Shown: positions 7,708-16,661 of the stretch, piece by piece
Position numbering within the stretch: the first letter of the stretch is position 1
How the letters are laid out: each line of letters opens with the position of its first letter
Source: GCA-2731375 sp964590195
GTDB lineage: Bacteria; Pseudomonadota; Alphaproteobacteria; GCA-2731375
Direction of reading: 5' to 3'
NCBI GenBank assembly: GCA_964590195.1
Contig: CAZPWJ010000010.1
Location: 1 to 64,000, forward strand
DNA length: 64,000 nucleotides
The notes under the pieces: model-generated
What the model was told of the DNA's origin: nothing
Seen by the model: only the letters and a program-made list of their open reading frames with translations
Databases searched by the model: none
Position numbers and translations under genes: made by a program

Positions 7708-8589
7708 TTGCAAGATCTGGCGCCCATTCTGCTGTCGCTGATATCAGCCGGCCTGTTCTCCTTCTCAATTCTGGTTCTGCATCAGGGTCTGCGCTATGCG
7801 GATTCCGAATCCGGGTCGCTGATACAAATTACCGCCACGGCGGTCTGCTATTGGCTGTTTGCGCCCTGGCTGGTGGAAAGCTGGATGTGGCTGACCACGG
7901 CGGCCCTGATATTCGGCGCCGTTGGCCTGTTCAAGCCGTTCCTATCGGCCAATGCGGCGCTGTTGAGCGTGCATTATCTGGGGCCGACGCCGACGGCGAC
8001 CCTGGCCGCGACTTCTCCCCTGTTCGCCGCCGCCTTCGGGGTCTTCTTTCTTGGCGAATACCTGACAATGCCCATCGTGTTGGGCACCGTCGCGATCATG
8101 GGCGGCTCCATCCTGTTGGCCCAGCCGGGGCGGAACGGTGCCCAGCGCCGGGTTTCCTGGCCCCTGTGGGCCCTGTCGCTGCCCTTGGCCGCCGCCTTCA
8201 TTCGGGCCGGCGCGGATAGCTTCCTCAAATTCGGCATGCTGGAATTACCCAGCCCCTATTTTGCCGGTTTGGTCAGTTTCTCGGTCTCGGTGATTATCGC
8301 CTCGACATTCTATACCGCCAGGCACCGCCGCCTGCCGCTCCTGGGCCGGGGCCACGGCAACGGCTGGTTCGTGCTGGCCGGCGTGATCAATGCCGTCGCC
8401 GTCTATTGCATGAACAGCGCCTTGCAACTGGGCGACATTATCATTGTCATTCCCCTGGTCTCGGCGTCTCCCTTGCTGACCCTGCTGTTGAGCGTCCTCA
8501 TCGTCCGGCGCGAAACGATTACCCTGCATAGCCTGTTGGCGGTGCTGCTGGTGGTGCCTGGCGTTATCGTCATCGCGCTTGGCAGATAG
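7708..8589 (+). CDS. DMT-superfamily transporter (EamA type)
   Basis: A 293-residue hydrophobic protein with about ten membrane segments arranged as two EamA repeats (residues ~5-140 and ~155-290), ending in a short basic tail. It begins with TTG at 7708, 21 bp after the regulator stop, and no ATG fits near the start. Members export or import small metabolites such as amino acids; here the substrate is unknown. It lies in the operon behind 5-oxoprolinase, so an oxoproline or amino-acid role is plausible but inferred. Confidence 0.75.
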   Translation: MQDLAPILLSLISAGLFSFSILVLHQGLRYADSESGSLIQITATAVCYWLFAPWLVESWMWLTTAALIFGAVGLFKPFLSANAALLSVHYLGPTPTATLAATSPLFAAAFGVFFLGEYLTMPIVLGTVAIMGGSILLAQPGRNGAQRRVSWPLWALSLPLAAAFIRAGADSFLKFGMLELPSPYFAGLVSFSVSVIIASTFYTARHRRLPLLGRGHGNGWFVLAGVINAVAVYCMNSALQLGDIIIVIPLVSASPLLTLLLSVLIVRRETITLHSLLAVLLVVPGVIVIALGR

Positions 8590-8603
8590 GGCGGGATGGA
8601 TTG

Positions 8604-9536
8604 ATGAATATCATATCCACCTGCCTGGGCTTTCTGGCCCGTCATGCCACCAAGTTTCTCGCCATTGGCGTTCTGACCGGGCTGTTCCTGCCGCCTCTGG
8701 CGGAATTCATGCGGCCGGCCCTGGCGCCGGCAATCTTTTTTAATTTGGTACTGGCCCTGATTCGCCTGGATTTTGGTGACGTCGCCTCATTCCTGCGCCG
8801 GCCCGTGCTGCTGTTCCTGTTTACCGGCTTCACCCTGTTCCTCTCGCCGGTCCTGATGGCGAGCACGGTTTGGGCCATAGGCCTGCCGGCGGGTCTGGCG
8901 GCGGGTTTGGTCCTGATGGCGGCATCCGCGCCGATCACATCGGCCGCGACGTTTGCGATTATCCTTGGCCTGGATGCCGCCTTCACCATCGCCGTGACGG
9001 TTCTTAGCCATCTGCTGCTGCCCTTTACCTTGCCGGTGATGGCCCTGTGGCTGTTGGATCTGCAATTGCAGATCAGCCTGGTGGAGTTCATGGGGCGGCT
9101 GGCCTTCCTGATCGGCGGCGGTTTCGCCCTGGCGGTCATTATCAAGCGCTGGCTGATGACGCCCGCGCAGCTAAAGCATCATGCGACCCATATTGATGGT
9201 TTGCTGGTGGTCTGCCTGATGGTCATCGCCATCGCCATCATGGACGGGGTCACGGAATTCTTCTTTGCCCGGCCCGGCTTTGTCGTCCTGACCATTGCCG
9301 CCGCCTTCATCGCCAACGCCACCCTGCAGGTGATTGGCGCCCTGACCTTTCTGCCCGCCGGGCGCAAGCTGGCCTTTACCGCCGGGCACATGGCGGGCAA
9401 CTGCAACATGGCGTTGATCCTGGCCGTACTGGCCGACCGGGCCGAGATGGAAGTGATTATCTTCTTCGCCCTGGCGCAGTTGCCCATGTACATGCTGCCC
9501 ATGGTCGCCAACCGGATTTACCGCCGCTTGCTCTAG
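8604..9536 (+). CDS. Bile acid:Na+ symporter-like membrane protein
   Basis: 310 residues with roughly nine to ten transmembrane helices and a motif GHMAGNCNMALILAVLAD near residue 265 in the position of the conserved cross-over region of the BASS/SBF fold. Another helix break is at AASAPITSAATFAI near residue 110. The ATG at 8604 lies 14 bp after the previous gene. The family moves organic anions with sodium; the substrate is not evident. The call rests on overall helix pattern and these breaks, so an unrelated permease family remains possible. Confidence 0.6.
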   Translation: MNIISTCLGFLARHATKFLAIGVLTGLFLPPLAEFMRPALAPAIFFNLVLALIRLDFGDVASFLRRPVLLFLFTGFTLFLSPVLMASTVWAIGLPAGLAAGLVLMAASAPITSAATFAIILGLDAAFTIAVTVLSHLLLPFTLPVMALWLLDLQLQISLVEFMGRLAFLIGGGFALAVIIKRWLMTPAQLKHHATHIDGLLVVCLMVIAIAIMDGVTEFFFARPGFVVLTIAAAFIANATLQVIGALTFLPAGRKLAFTAGHMAGNCNMALILAVLADRAEMEVIIFFALAQLPMYMLPMVANRIYRRLL

Positions 9537-9568
9537 CCGAGCCCGTGGCAATAATCTAAGCTGCGGCC

Positions 9569-10264
9569 ATGCAAAACATATTGATCACAGGCGCCTCGAG
9601 GGGCATCGGACTGGAATTTGTTCGCCAGTATGATGCCGATGGCTGGCGCATCTTCGCCTGCTGCCGCACACCTGGGCAGGCAGGCGAACTCAACGACATT
9701 GCCGCCGCGTCCGATGGCCGTGTTTCCGTTCACCAATTGGATGTGGACCAGACCGCTTCTGTCTCCGCCCTGAAGGCCGAACTGGGCGATCAGCCCCTGG
9801 ATGTGCTGTTGAACAACGCCGGTATCATGGGGCAGCGTAATGCCGCCCGCGGCGACATCGACTACGACGCCTGGCAGGGGGCGATGGTGACCAACGTCAT
9901 GGGGCCGATGCGCATGGTCGATGCCTTCGCCGATAATGTCGCGGCCTCGGGGCAGAAAAAGCTGATCACCATTTCGTCGCGCATGGGTTCCATCGGCGAG
10001 ACCGCCGCCACCAACTCCATCGTCTACCGCTCCTCCAAGGCGGCGGTGAACATGGTGATGAAAATCGTCGCCAACGATCTGGCGGCCCAGGGCGTCATCG
10101 TGACCTCGTTCCACCCCGGCTGGGTGCGCACGGACATGGGCGGTTCCGCCGCCGATATCTCGGTCGAGGAAAGCGCCGGCGGCATCCGCCAGGTGATCGC
10201 CACCTTGACCGCCGGCGACAACGGCGCCTTCCGCAACTATGACGGCGGCGTTATTCAGTGGTAG
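9569..10264 (+). CDS. Short-chain dehydrogenase/reductase (C-factor type)
   Basis: A 231-residue SDR. It begins with the cofactor motif ITGASRGIGLEFVRQYDADG, then LLNNAGIMG, the catalytic serine in ITISSRMGS, and YRSSKAAVNM carrying Tyr and Lys. The pattern FHPGWVRTDMGG after the active site is typical of the C-factor/sniffer-like group of atypical SDRs. It should be an NAD(P)-dependent oxidoreductase of unknown substrate. It is 32 bp after the preceding transporter gene and 14 bp before the esterase, consistent with one operon. Confidence 0.85.
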   Translation: MQNILITGASRGIGLEFVRQYDADGWRIFACCRTPGQAGELNDIAAASDGRVSVHQLDVDQTASVSALKAELGDQPLDVLLNNAGIMGQRNAARGDIDYDAWQGAMVTNVMGPMRMVDAFADNVAASGQKKLITISSRMGSIGETAATNSIVYRSSKAAVNMVMKIVANDLAAQGVIVTSFHPGWVRTDMGGSAADISVEESAGGIRQVIATLTAGDNGAFRNYDGGVIQW

Positions 10265-10278
10265 GGAATGTTTGAACG

Positions 10279-11229
10279 ATGACCCGGCAAGGGCCCGATC
10301 CGCAGGCCATCCATCCTGAAATGCAGTTGCTGATGTCAGCGCGCAAGCCGGCCCCGGCGGGTCAGACATTGGCACAGGCGCGCGCCGCCTGGGCTGACTA
10401 TAGCGCCACGCTTAGCCAGCCCCATCCGGCCAGCATGGAGGTTTCCGACCGCCGCATTACCTCGGGCGATATCGAGGTGCCGGTCAGGATATACCGCCCC
10501 GCCGGGTCCGATGGGCCGCGTCCCTGTATTATCTACATGCATGGCGGCGGTTTCATGAAAGGCGATCTGAATAGCTCGGACACCAATGCCTGGGGCTATG
10601 CACAGGAAACAGGCGCCTGTGTCGTCAGCGTGGATTACCGGCTGGCGCCAGAGCACCCGCACCCGGCCGCTTTCGACGATTGCTATGGAGTACTCTGCTG
10701 GCTGGCGGCGGAGGGCGGCGCCATCGGCATTGATACCGCACGCGTCGCGGTCGCGGGAGATAGCGCGGGCGGCAGTCTGGCGGCGGCGCTGTGCCTGGCG
10801 GCGCGTGACCGCCAGGGCCCCGCGATCGCGGCGCAGGTGATGATCTTCCCGTGTACGGGGACGGATCTAAACAGCGAATCATTTGTCGAGTACGCCAACG
10901 CGCCCGGCCTGACCACCTCCAGCATGGAGCAATATTACAAAGACTATCTGGCGGGCTGCGAGGATGTGGACGACCCATACGCCAGACCGGACTGGGCAAA
11001 GGATTTTAGCAATCTGCCGCCGGCGTTCGTGCATCCCGCCGAATTCGATCCGCTGCGTGATGATGGCCGCGTCTATGCCGCGAAAATTGCCATGGCTGGC
11101 GGGCAGGTTGTCTTCCGCGAGGCGAAGGGCATGATCCATGGCTTTATCCGCGCCCGCCTGAACGGCCCCGCTGCGGCGGCGGAATTCCAGGCTGGCTGTG
11201 ATTTTCTGCGCCGGCATCTGTTCCCCTGA
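10279..11229 (+). CDS. Alpha/beta hydrolase, hormone-sensitive lipase family
   Basis: 316 residues with the oxyanion motif MHGGGFMKGD near residue 95, the nucleophile elbow GDSAGGSLAAALCLA near 160, the acid in EFDPLRDDGRVYAAK near 258 and the histidine in MIHGFIRAR near 290. That is a full HSL-type catalytic triad. It likely acts on short acyl esters in the cytoplasm. It ends the run of co-directional genes from 3560; the 344 bp after it hold a promoter-like segment and a structured RNA. Confidence 0.85.
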   Translation: MTRQGPDPQAIHPEMQLLMSARKPAPAGQTLAQARAAWADYSATLSQPHPASMEVSDRRITSGDIEVPVRIYRPAGSDGPRPCIIYMHGGGFMKGDLNSSDTNAWGYAQETGACVVSVDYRLAPEHPHPAAFDDCYGVLCWLAAEGGAIGIDTARVAVAGDSAGGSLAAALCLAARDRQGPAIAAQVMIFPCTGTDLNSESFVEYANAPGLTTSSMEQYYKDYLAGCEDVDDPYARPDWAKDFSNLPPAFVHPAEFDPLRDDGRVYAAKIAMAGGQVVFREAKGMIHGFIRARLNGPAAAAEFQAGCDFLRRHLFP

Positions 11230-11289
11230 AGAAATGCCGCGAAGCGTCAGAGGCAAAGTCGTGAAAACAGATATTGTGACTTGCCTAAT

Positions 11290-11514
11290 TTGACATAATG
11301 TTATAGCGTTTTTTTATCGCAATGACATAGGAGAGGCGATTGAACGCAACGCCACCTGATCATTCGGAACGAACCAAAACTCGGTCTCGTGATCGAGAGG
11401 TGGGAATGGATCGACGGACTGAAAAAAGGGTGCCGTGTCCAAGCCCCATTGGATCAAAAAGAAAAACCCCGTGATGCCTGACCGGTAAATACCGAAAAGC
11501 ACGCGGGGTTTTTT
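11290..11514 (+). ncRNA. Candidate structured RNA or leader ahead of the cupin gene
   Basis: The gap 11230-11573 contains no convincing gene. A TTGACA at 11297-11302 starts a promoter-like segment. After it come CCACCT...AGGTGG closing a longer hairpin with inner GATCA/TGATC, a second paired segment around GGATC/GGAC, and a strong terminator at 11462-11514. The terminator is only about 60 bp before the cupin ATG. It may be a free small RNA or an attenuating leader controlling that gene. I do not recognise a known riboswitch class, and exact ends are estimates. Confidence 0.35.
11462..11514 (+). terminator. Rho-independent terminator
   Basis: AAAAACCCCG at 11462-11471 pairs with CGGGGTTTTT at 11504-11513, and a small CGGT-AAAT-ACCG hairpin sits in the loop at 11483-11494. 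The arm ends in six Ts. It is oriented on the plus strand and is the end of the RNA candidate upstream. Confidence 0.75.
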
Positions 11515-11573
11515 GATATTCCCGGTCTTGGCGAAACATGCGACGCTGAATAGCAATAACAGCGAGGAGGCGC

Positions 11574-12125
11574 ATGATGTTAAGACCGGTCCGCCGGATC
11601 GTAACCGGCCACAATGACGACGGAAAATCGATTGTCCTGCAAGACGGCCCCTCGCCCCATGTCCTTGAAAACCCCACCCAGGAAGGCCGCGGCCTGACGG
11701 ATTTGTGGCGCAGCTTCGCCACACCCGCCGATAACAGCGGCAACGACGATGCCGCCGACACCCAGGTCACCCTGTCGCCGCCCGGCAATGGCAGCGTCTT
11801 TCGCTTTTTCCAGATTCGCCCGGCAGCCTGGGATGCGCAAATGTCCAACGAGGAGCGGGCCAAGCGGGATGCGGAAAATTTCGCTAAGATGGGTGCCACG
11901 GGCGCCCACGACAGCGCCTCGTCCCAGCACGGCATGCACAAAACCGACACTGTGGATTACATCATCCTGCTATCGGGCCAGGTCAGCCTGATTCTGGACG
12001 AAGGCGAAGTGGCAATGGAATCCATGGACGTGGTGATCCAGCGCGGCACCAACCACGCCTGGGTCAACCACGGCAATGAGCCCGCCATCCTGGCGGGAAT
12101 TTTGATCGACGCCCACCCCGTTTAG
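11574..12125 (+). CDS. Cupin-domain protein
   Basis: 183 residues. The N-terminal half has an unusual Asn/Asp-rich segment, then one cupin barrel near residues 120-178 (TVDYIILLSGQVSLILDEGE, then VVIQRGTNHAWVNHG), with HAW supplying a cupin-2 metal histidine. The first cupin motif has a Tyr instead of the usual His-x-His pair, so metal binding may be incomplete. GAGGAGG lies just before two adjacent ATGs (11574 and 11577). Enzymatic or binding role is unknown. It stands alone behind the structured RNA and converges with metH. Confidence 0.7.
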   Translation: MMLRPVRRIVTGHNDDGKSIVLQDGPSPHVLENPTQEGRGLTDLWRSFATPADNSGNDDAADTQVTLSPPGNGSVFRFFQIRPAAWDAQMSNEERAKRDAENFAKMGATGAHDSASSQHGMHKTDTVDYIILLSGQVSLILDEGEVAMESMDVVIQRGTNHAWVNHGNEPAILAGILIDAHPV

Positions 12126-12228
12126 CGCCAGTTCGAGCCGAATTAAACAGGCCGCGACGGCGGCCCGGCGCCCCTGCGCCGCCCCCGTGGAGCCGTGCGC
12201 CATAGCGCACGAGCGTGAACGATAAAAC

Positions 12229-15200
12229 CTAAACGCTGAAGTACTTGGCCTGGGGATGATGCACGACTATGGCGGAGGTGGATTGTTCGGGATGCAGCTG
12301 ATCCTCGTCCCCCATCTCCAGATTAATCCGTCCGGCGTCCAACAGCTCCAAAATCTTATGCTGGTCCGACATGGTCGGGCAGGCCGGATAGCCAAAGGAA
12401 TAGCGGGAGCCGCGATAACCCTGGTTTAACAGGGCATCATTGTCGCGGGCATCCTGATCGCCAAAACCCAGTTCGGCGCGTACCCGTTTGTGGACATATT
12501 CCGCCATGGCCTCGGCCATTTCCACGCCCAGGCCGTGCAGGTACAGATAATCCTGATACTTGTCATCGTCGAACCATTGCCGCGCGACTTCGGAGGCATG
12601 CTGGCCAATCGTCACCGCCTGCAGGGCGATAATATCGCGTTCGCCGCTATCAACCTCCCGAAAGAAATCGGCAATGCACAGGCCGCCCGCGCGATCCTGG
12701 CGGGGCAGGGCGAAACGCGCGACTTCCTCGTCGCTGCCGTTCGAGCCGAACAGCACCAGATCATCGCCCTCGGAGGCGGCGGGGAAATATCCATAGACCG
12801 CTTGCGGGCGCAGAATATCCTCGGCCTCGCAGCGCGCCATCAGGTCCACCATGATCGGCTTCACCTCGTTCCGGGCCCACTCCATATATTCCGGCAGGCT
12901 GCGGCCCCGTTTGCGATAGCCCCAGTGGAACTGATACAGCATGCGTTCATTGAGATACGGCAGCAGCGATTTGATCCCCACCTGTTCGATTACGCGGTGG
13001 CCCAGGAAGGGCGCTTCGGGCACGGCCACGCCCTTGTGCAGCTCTTCCCGCCGGGTCTTTACTTCTTCCAGATCAAGCGGCCTGGGCATCAAGGTCGGCT
13101 GGCCCAGCTTGCGCCGTTTGTTGCGGGGTTTGCCATCGCGCCGGCCATCGCGTTCGACAATGTAATTATCGAAATCGCCGCCGGCGACCCTGGCCATCAG
13201 GTCCAGGCCGTCAAAGGCATCGCGGGCATAGGCAACCCGTCCCGAGGCAGCTTCATAGGCCTGGGCGCAATCTTCCTCGACAAAATTGCGGGTCAGGGCG
13301 GCGCCGCCCAGCATCACCGGTAAATGGATTTGCTGGCGGCATAGTTCCTCGAGATTGTCCTTCATGATGGTGGTCGATTTCACCAACAAACCGGACATGC
13401 CGATGGCGTCGGCATCATGTTCCTTCACCGCTTCGATAATTGTGCTGACAGGTTGTTTGATGCCGATGTTGACGACCCGATAGCCATTGTTGGTAAGGAT
13501 AATATCGACTAGGTTCTTGCCGATATCGTGGACATCGCCCTTGACCGTGGCCAGCACGATGGTGGCCTTCTGGCTATCGGCGCTCCGCTCCATATGCGGC
13601 TCAAGATAGGCCACGGAAGCTTTCATGGTTTCCGCCGATTGCAGCACGAACGGCAACTGCATCTGACCCGAGCCAAACAGCTCGCCCACGACTTTCATGC
13701 CGTCCAAGAGGATGTTGTTGACGATATCCAGGGGCGGGTGCCTTTCCATGGCCTCGTCCAGGTCCTCTTCCAGGCCGGGCCGGTCGCCATCGACAATGCG
13801 CTGTTTCAGGCGCTCCTCAACCTCCGCCGCGCGTACTTTCTCCTCCTTGTTGGCCGCCTTGCGGTCCTGGAACAGGGCGATAAAAGCGTGCAGGGGGTCG
13901 TAACCGTCGGAGCGGCGGTCATAGATCAGATCCTCGGCTGCCTTGACCTCTTCAGCCGGGATGGAATGCAGCGGCATGATCTTTGACAGATGCACGATGG
14001 CGCCGGTCATGCCGCGGTCCAGGGCATGTTGCAAATAGACCGAATTCAAGACATGGCGGGCCGCGGCCTTCAGGCCGAACGAGATGTTCGACAGACCCAG
14101 GATGATCTGGCACTCGGGCAGTTCCTTGGAAATGCGTTCGATCGCATCCAGGGTTTCCAGTCCAAGGCGCCGGTCATCGTCATTGCCGGTACAGATGGTA
14201 AAGGTCAAAGGGTCGAACAGCAGATCCTCGGGCGCCATGCCGTGCTCGTTGACCGCATAGTCATGCAGACGATGGGCCAGCTTGACCTTGTCTTCCGTGG
14301 TCTTGGCCATGCCCTCTTCGTCGATGGTCAGGGCGATGACGCCGCAGCCGAACTTGCGCGCCAGTTGCAGCCGCTTGGCCGCGGGCTCTTCGCCATCCTC
14401 GAAGTTGATGGAATTGATCAGGGCCTTGCCGCCATACAGCTTCAGGGCGCCTTCCAGAACCGGGTATTCCGTTGAATCGATCACCAACGGCGCATGCACC
14501 GAGCCGCGCATGCGGCTGACCACCGCGCTCATATCGGCCAATTCGTCCCGGCCCACGAAAGCGGTGCAAACGTCCAGGGTGTGGGAGCCTTCCTTGGCCT
14601 GCTCCCGCCCCATGGCGATGCAGCCGTCCCAGTCCTCGGCCTCTTGGAGGAGGCGGAATTTTTTCGAGCCATTGGCGTTGCAGCGTTCGCCAATGGACAG
14701 ATAGGCGTTTTCCTGCCGGTAAGGCACCTGACCATAGAGCGAGGCAATGCCCGGCACCCATTCGGACTGCCGTGCCTTCGGTTTCGGGCGCCTAGCCCCG
14801 TTCTGTTCCCGGCCGACGCTTTCCAGCATATCGCCCAGCGCCTTGATATGTTCCGTTACGGTACCGCAACAACCGCCGACCAGGTTGACGCCGTCCTCGA
14901 CCACGAAACGCCGGGACCAATCGGCCAGTTCCTCGGGCGCCAGGGGATAGCTGGGATTGCCATCGACCAATTCCGGCAGGCCCGCATTGGGCTGCACCGT
15001 AATGATGCCGGGCCATTGCTCCGACAGCCAGCGTACGTGTTCGGCCATTTCGCGCGGACCGGTGGCGCAATTGAGGCCCATGGCCTCCACGCCCAAGGCA
15101 TGAATGGTGGTCGCGGCACCGGCGATATCGGTGCCGACCAGAAGGGTTCCCGTGGTCTCCACGGTAACCTGGGTGATGATCGGCACCTCGCGCCCGGCCT

Positions 15201-15735
15201 CGGCCATGGCGATGCGGGCGCCATTCACGGCCGCCTTCAGTTGCAGGATATCCTGCACGGTTTCGATCATGAAGCCGTCAACACCGCCCGCCAGCAGGCC
15301 GGCGGATTGTACCGCCAGGGCGGCTTCCAATTCGTCATAGCTGATTTGCCCCAGTGAGGGCAGCTTGGTGCCCGGCCCGATATCGCCCAGTACATAACGG
15401 GTGATGCCGTCACGGTGGAAGACGTCGAGAGACTCCCGCGCCAGTTCGGCGGCGCGTTGGTTGATCTCGTGGGCCTGATCGCTCAGATCGAATTCGGCCA
15501 GGGTAATGGGCGAGCCGCCAAAGGTATTGGTCAGAATGATATCGGCGCCGGCGGCGACAAAGCCCTGCTGGATCTCCCGGACGATATCGGGACGGCTCAT
15601 ATTCAGTATCTCGGAGCAGTTCTCCTGGCCCCGGTAGTCGATCTCGACATCCAGGTCAGCCTGTTGCAGACGGCTGCCCATGGCGCCGTCGCACAACAGC
15701 ACTTCGTTGCGCAGATGCTCGAATAAATCACTCAT
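12229..15735 (-). CDS. metH: Cobalamin-dependent methionine synthase
   Basis: 1168 residues with all four domains in order: homocysteine S-methyltransferase (~1-320, zinc cysteines in GLNCATG and GGCCGT), pterin-binding (~345-620), cobalamin-binding (~650-890, with GDVHDIGKN giving the cobalt-ligand histidine) and the SAM-dependent activation domain (~930-1168). It transfers the methyl group of methyltetrahydrofolate to homocysteine and needs B12. The start overlaps the metF stop by 2 bp, so translation is coupled. No cobalamin riboswitch is seen before the operon. No metE was found in the window. Confidence 0.95.
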   Translation of the reverse strand: MSDLFEHLRNEVLLCDGAMGSRLQQADLDVEIDYRGQENCSEILNMSRPDIVREIQQGFVAAGADIILTNTFGGSPITLAEFDLSDQAHEINQRAAELARESLDVFHRDGITRYVLGDIGPGTKLPSLGQISYDELEAALAVQSAGLLAGGVDGFMIETVQDILQLKAAVNGARIAMAEAGREVPIITQVTVETTGTLLVGTDIAGAATTIHALGVEAMGLNCATGPREMAEHVRWLSEQWPGIITVQPNAGLPELVDGNPSYPLAPEELADWSRRFVVEDGVNLVGGCCGTVTEHIKALGDMLESVGREQNGARRPKPKARQSEWVPGIASLYGQVPYRQENAYLSIGERCNANGSKKFRLLQEAEDWDGCIAMGREQAKEGSHTLDVCTAFVGRDELADMSAVVSRMRGSVHAPLVIDSTEYPVLEGALKLYGGKALINSINFEDGEEPAAKRLQLARKFGCGVIALTIDEEGMAKTTEDKVKLAHRLHDYAVNEHGMAPEDLLFDPLTFTICTGNDDDRRLGLETLDAIERISKELPECQIILGLSNISFGLKAAARHVLNSVYLQHALDRGMTGAIVHLSKIMPLHSIPAEEVKAAEDLIYDRRSDGYDPLHAFIALFQDRKAANKEEKVRAAEVEERLKQRIVDGDRPGLEEDLDEAMERHPPLDIVNNILLDGMKVVGELFGSGQMQLPFVLQSAETMKASVAYLEPHMERSADSQKATIVLATVKGDVHDIGKNLVDIILTNNGYRVVNIGIKQPVSTIIEAVKEHDADAIGMSGLLVKSTTIMKDNLEELCRQQIHLPVMLGGAALTRNFVEEDCAQAYEAASGRVAYARDAFDGLDLMARVAGGDFDNYIVERDGRRDGKPRNKRRKLGQPTLMPRPLDLEEVKTRREELHKGVAVPEAPFLGHRVIEQVGIKSLLPYLNERMLYQFHWGYRKRGRSLPEYMEWARNEVKPIMVDLMARCEAEDILRPQAVYGYFPAASEGDDLVLFGSNGSDEEVARFALPRQDRAGGLCIADFFREVDSGERDIIALQAVTIGQHASEVARQWFDDDKYQDYLYLHGLGVEMAEAMAEYVHKRVRAELGFGDQDARDNDALLNQGYRGSRYSFGYPACPTMSDQHKILELLDAGRINLEMGDEDQLHPEQSTSAIVVHHPQAKYFSV

Positions 15736-16661
15736 GCGGACGTTCCTCCCAGGTCACTCTCTTGGTCACTGCTTTGCGGCCGCAAGCCCAGGATGTGGCA
15801 AATCGCATAAGTCAGCTCGGCTCTGTTCAAGGTAAAAAAGTGAAAATCCATCACGCCCGCGGTTTGCAGCTTTCGGCATTGTTCGGCGGCGGTCGTAACG
15901 GCCACCATGCGCCGGGTTTCTTGATCGTCTTCCAGTCCCTCGAACAAATGCGCCATCCAGGTCGGCATGGTGGCGCCGCAGGCCTTGGCGAATTGCGCGG
16001 CCTGAACAAAGTTACTGACCGGCAGGATGCCCGGCACGATCGGTACCCAGATGCCGGCGGCGCGCGCACGCTCCAGAAAGCGCAGATAGATATCGGCGTC
16101 AAAGAAGAATTGCGTAATGGCACGGGTGGCGCCGGCATCGATCTTGCGTTTCAGATTATCCAGATCGGCATGGCTTGAAGGCGAGTTTGGGTGCAGTTCG
16201 GGATAGGCGGCAACCGAAATCTCAAAATCCCCCACCTCCCGCAGTCCCGAGACCAGTTCGGCGGCATTAGCATAACCGTCGGGATGCGGCTGATATTCCT
16301 GCCCCTCCGGCGCATCGCCGCGCAGGGCCACCAGGTGCCTGATCCCTTCGTCCCAATAGCCCTGGGCGATGTCGTTGACTTCCCCCCGGCTGGCGCCGAC
16401 GCAGGTCAGATGGGCGGCGCATGGCACATTGCCTTCGCCCTGAATGCGCACGACCGTGTCGTGGGTGCGCTGGCGGGTGCTGCCGCCCGCGCCATAGGTA
16501 ACCGAGACAAAGTCCGGGCCCAGGGGGCGCAGACGCTCCATGGCCCGCCATAGCTGCTCGGCCATGGCATCGGTCTTGGGTGGAAAGAATTCGAATGAGA
16601 CAGTCAACGGCCCCATACCGCTGGATGAAAACACCCTGCTATCGTGGATTGGTGGCATCAT
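15732..16661 (-). CDS. metF: 5,10-methylenetetrahydrofolate reductase
   Basis: 309 residues with the FAD-binding TIM-barrel signature VSFEFFPPKTD near the start, SVTYGAGGSTRQRTHD near residue 55, then AVAAYPELHPNSPSSHADL-type and ITQFFFDADIYLRFL segments. It makes 5-methyl-tetrahydrofolate for MetH, the next gene. An ATG pair at 16661/16658 overlaps the TGA of the regulator gene; homology begins about 15 residues later, so either ATG is suitable. The longer frame further upstream lies inside the regulator gene and is not used. Confidence 0.93.
   Translation of the reverse strand: MMPPIHDSRVFSSSGMGPLTVSFEFFPPKTDAMAEQLWRAMERLRPLGPDFVSVTYGAGGSTRQRTHDTVVRIQGEGNVPCAAHLTCVGASRGEVNDIAQGYWDEGIRHLVALRGDAPEGQEYQPHPDGYANAAELVSGLREVGDFEISVAAYPELHPNSPSSHADLDNLKRKIDAGATRAITQFFFDADIYLRFLERARAAGIWVPIVPGILPVSNFVQAAQFAKACGATMPTWMAHLFEGLEDDQETRRMVAVTTAAEQCRKLQTAGVMDFHFFTLNRAELTYAICHILGLRPQSSDQESDLGGTSA

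Noticed and set aside
12195..12210. GTGCGC-CATA-GCGCAC hairpin between the cupin gene and metH
   Set aside because: No T-run follows on either strand, so I do not call it a terminator; it may still help end transcription.
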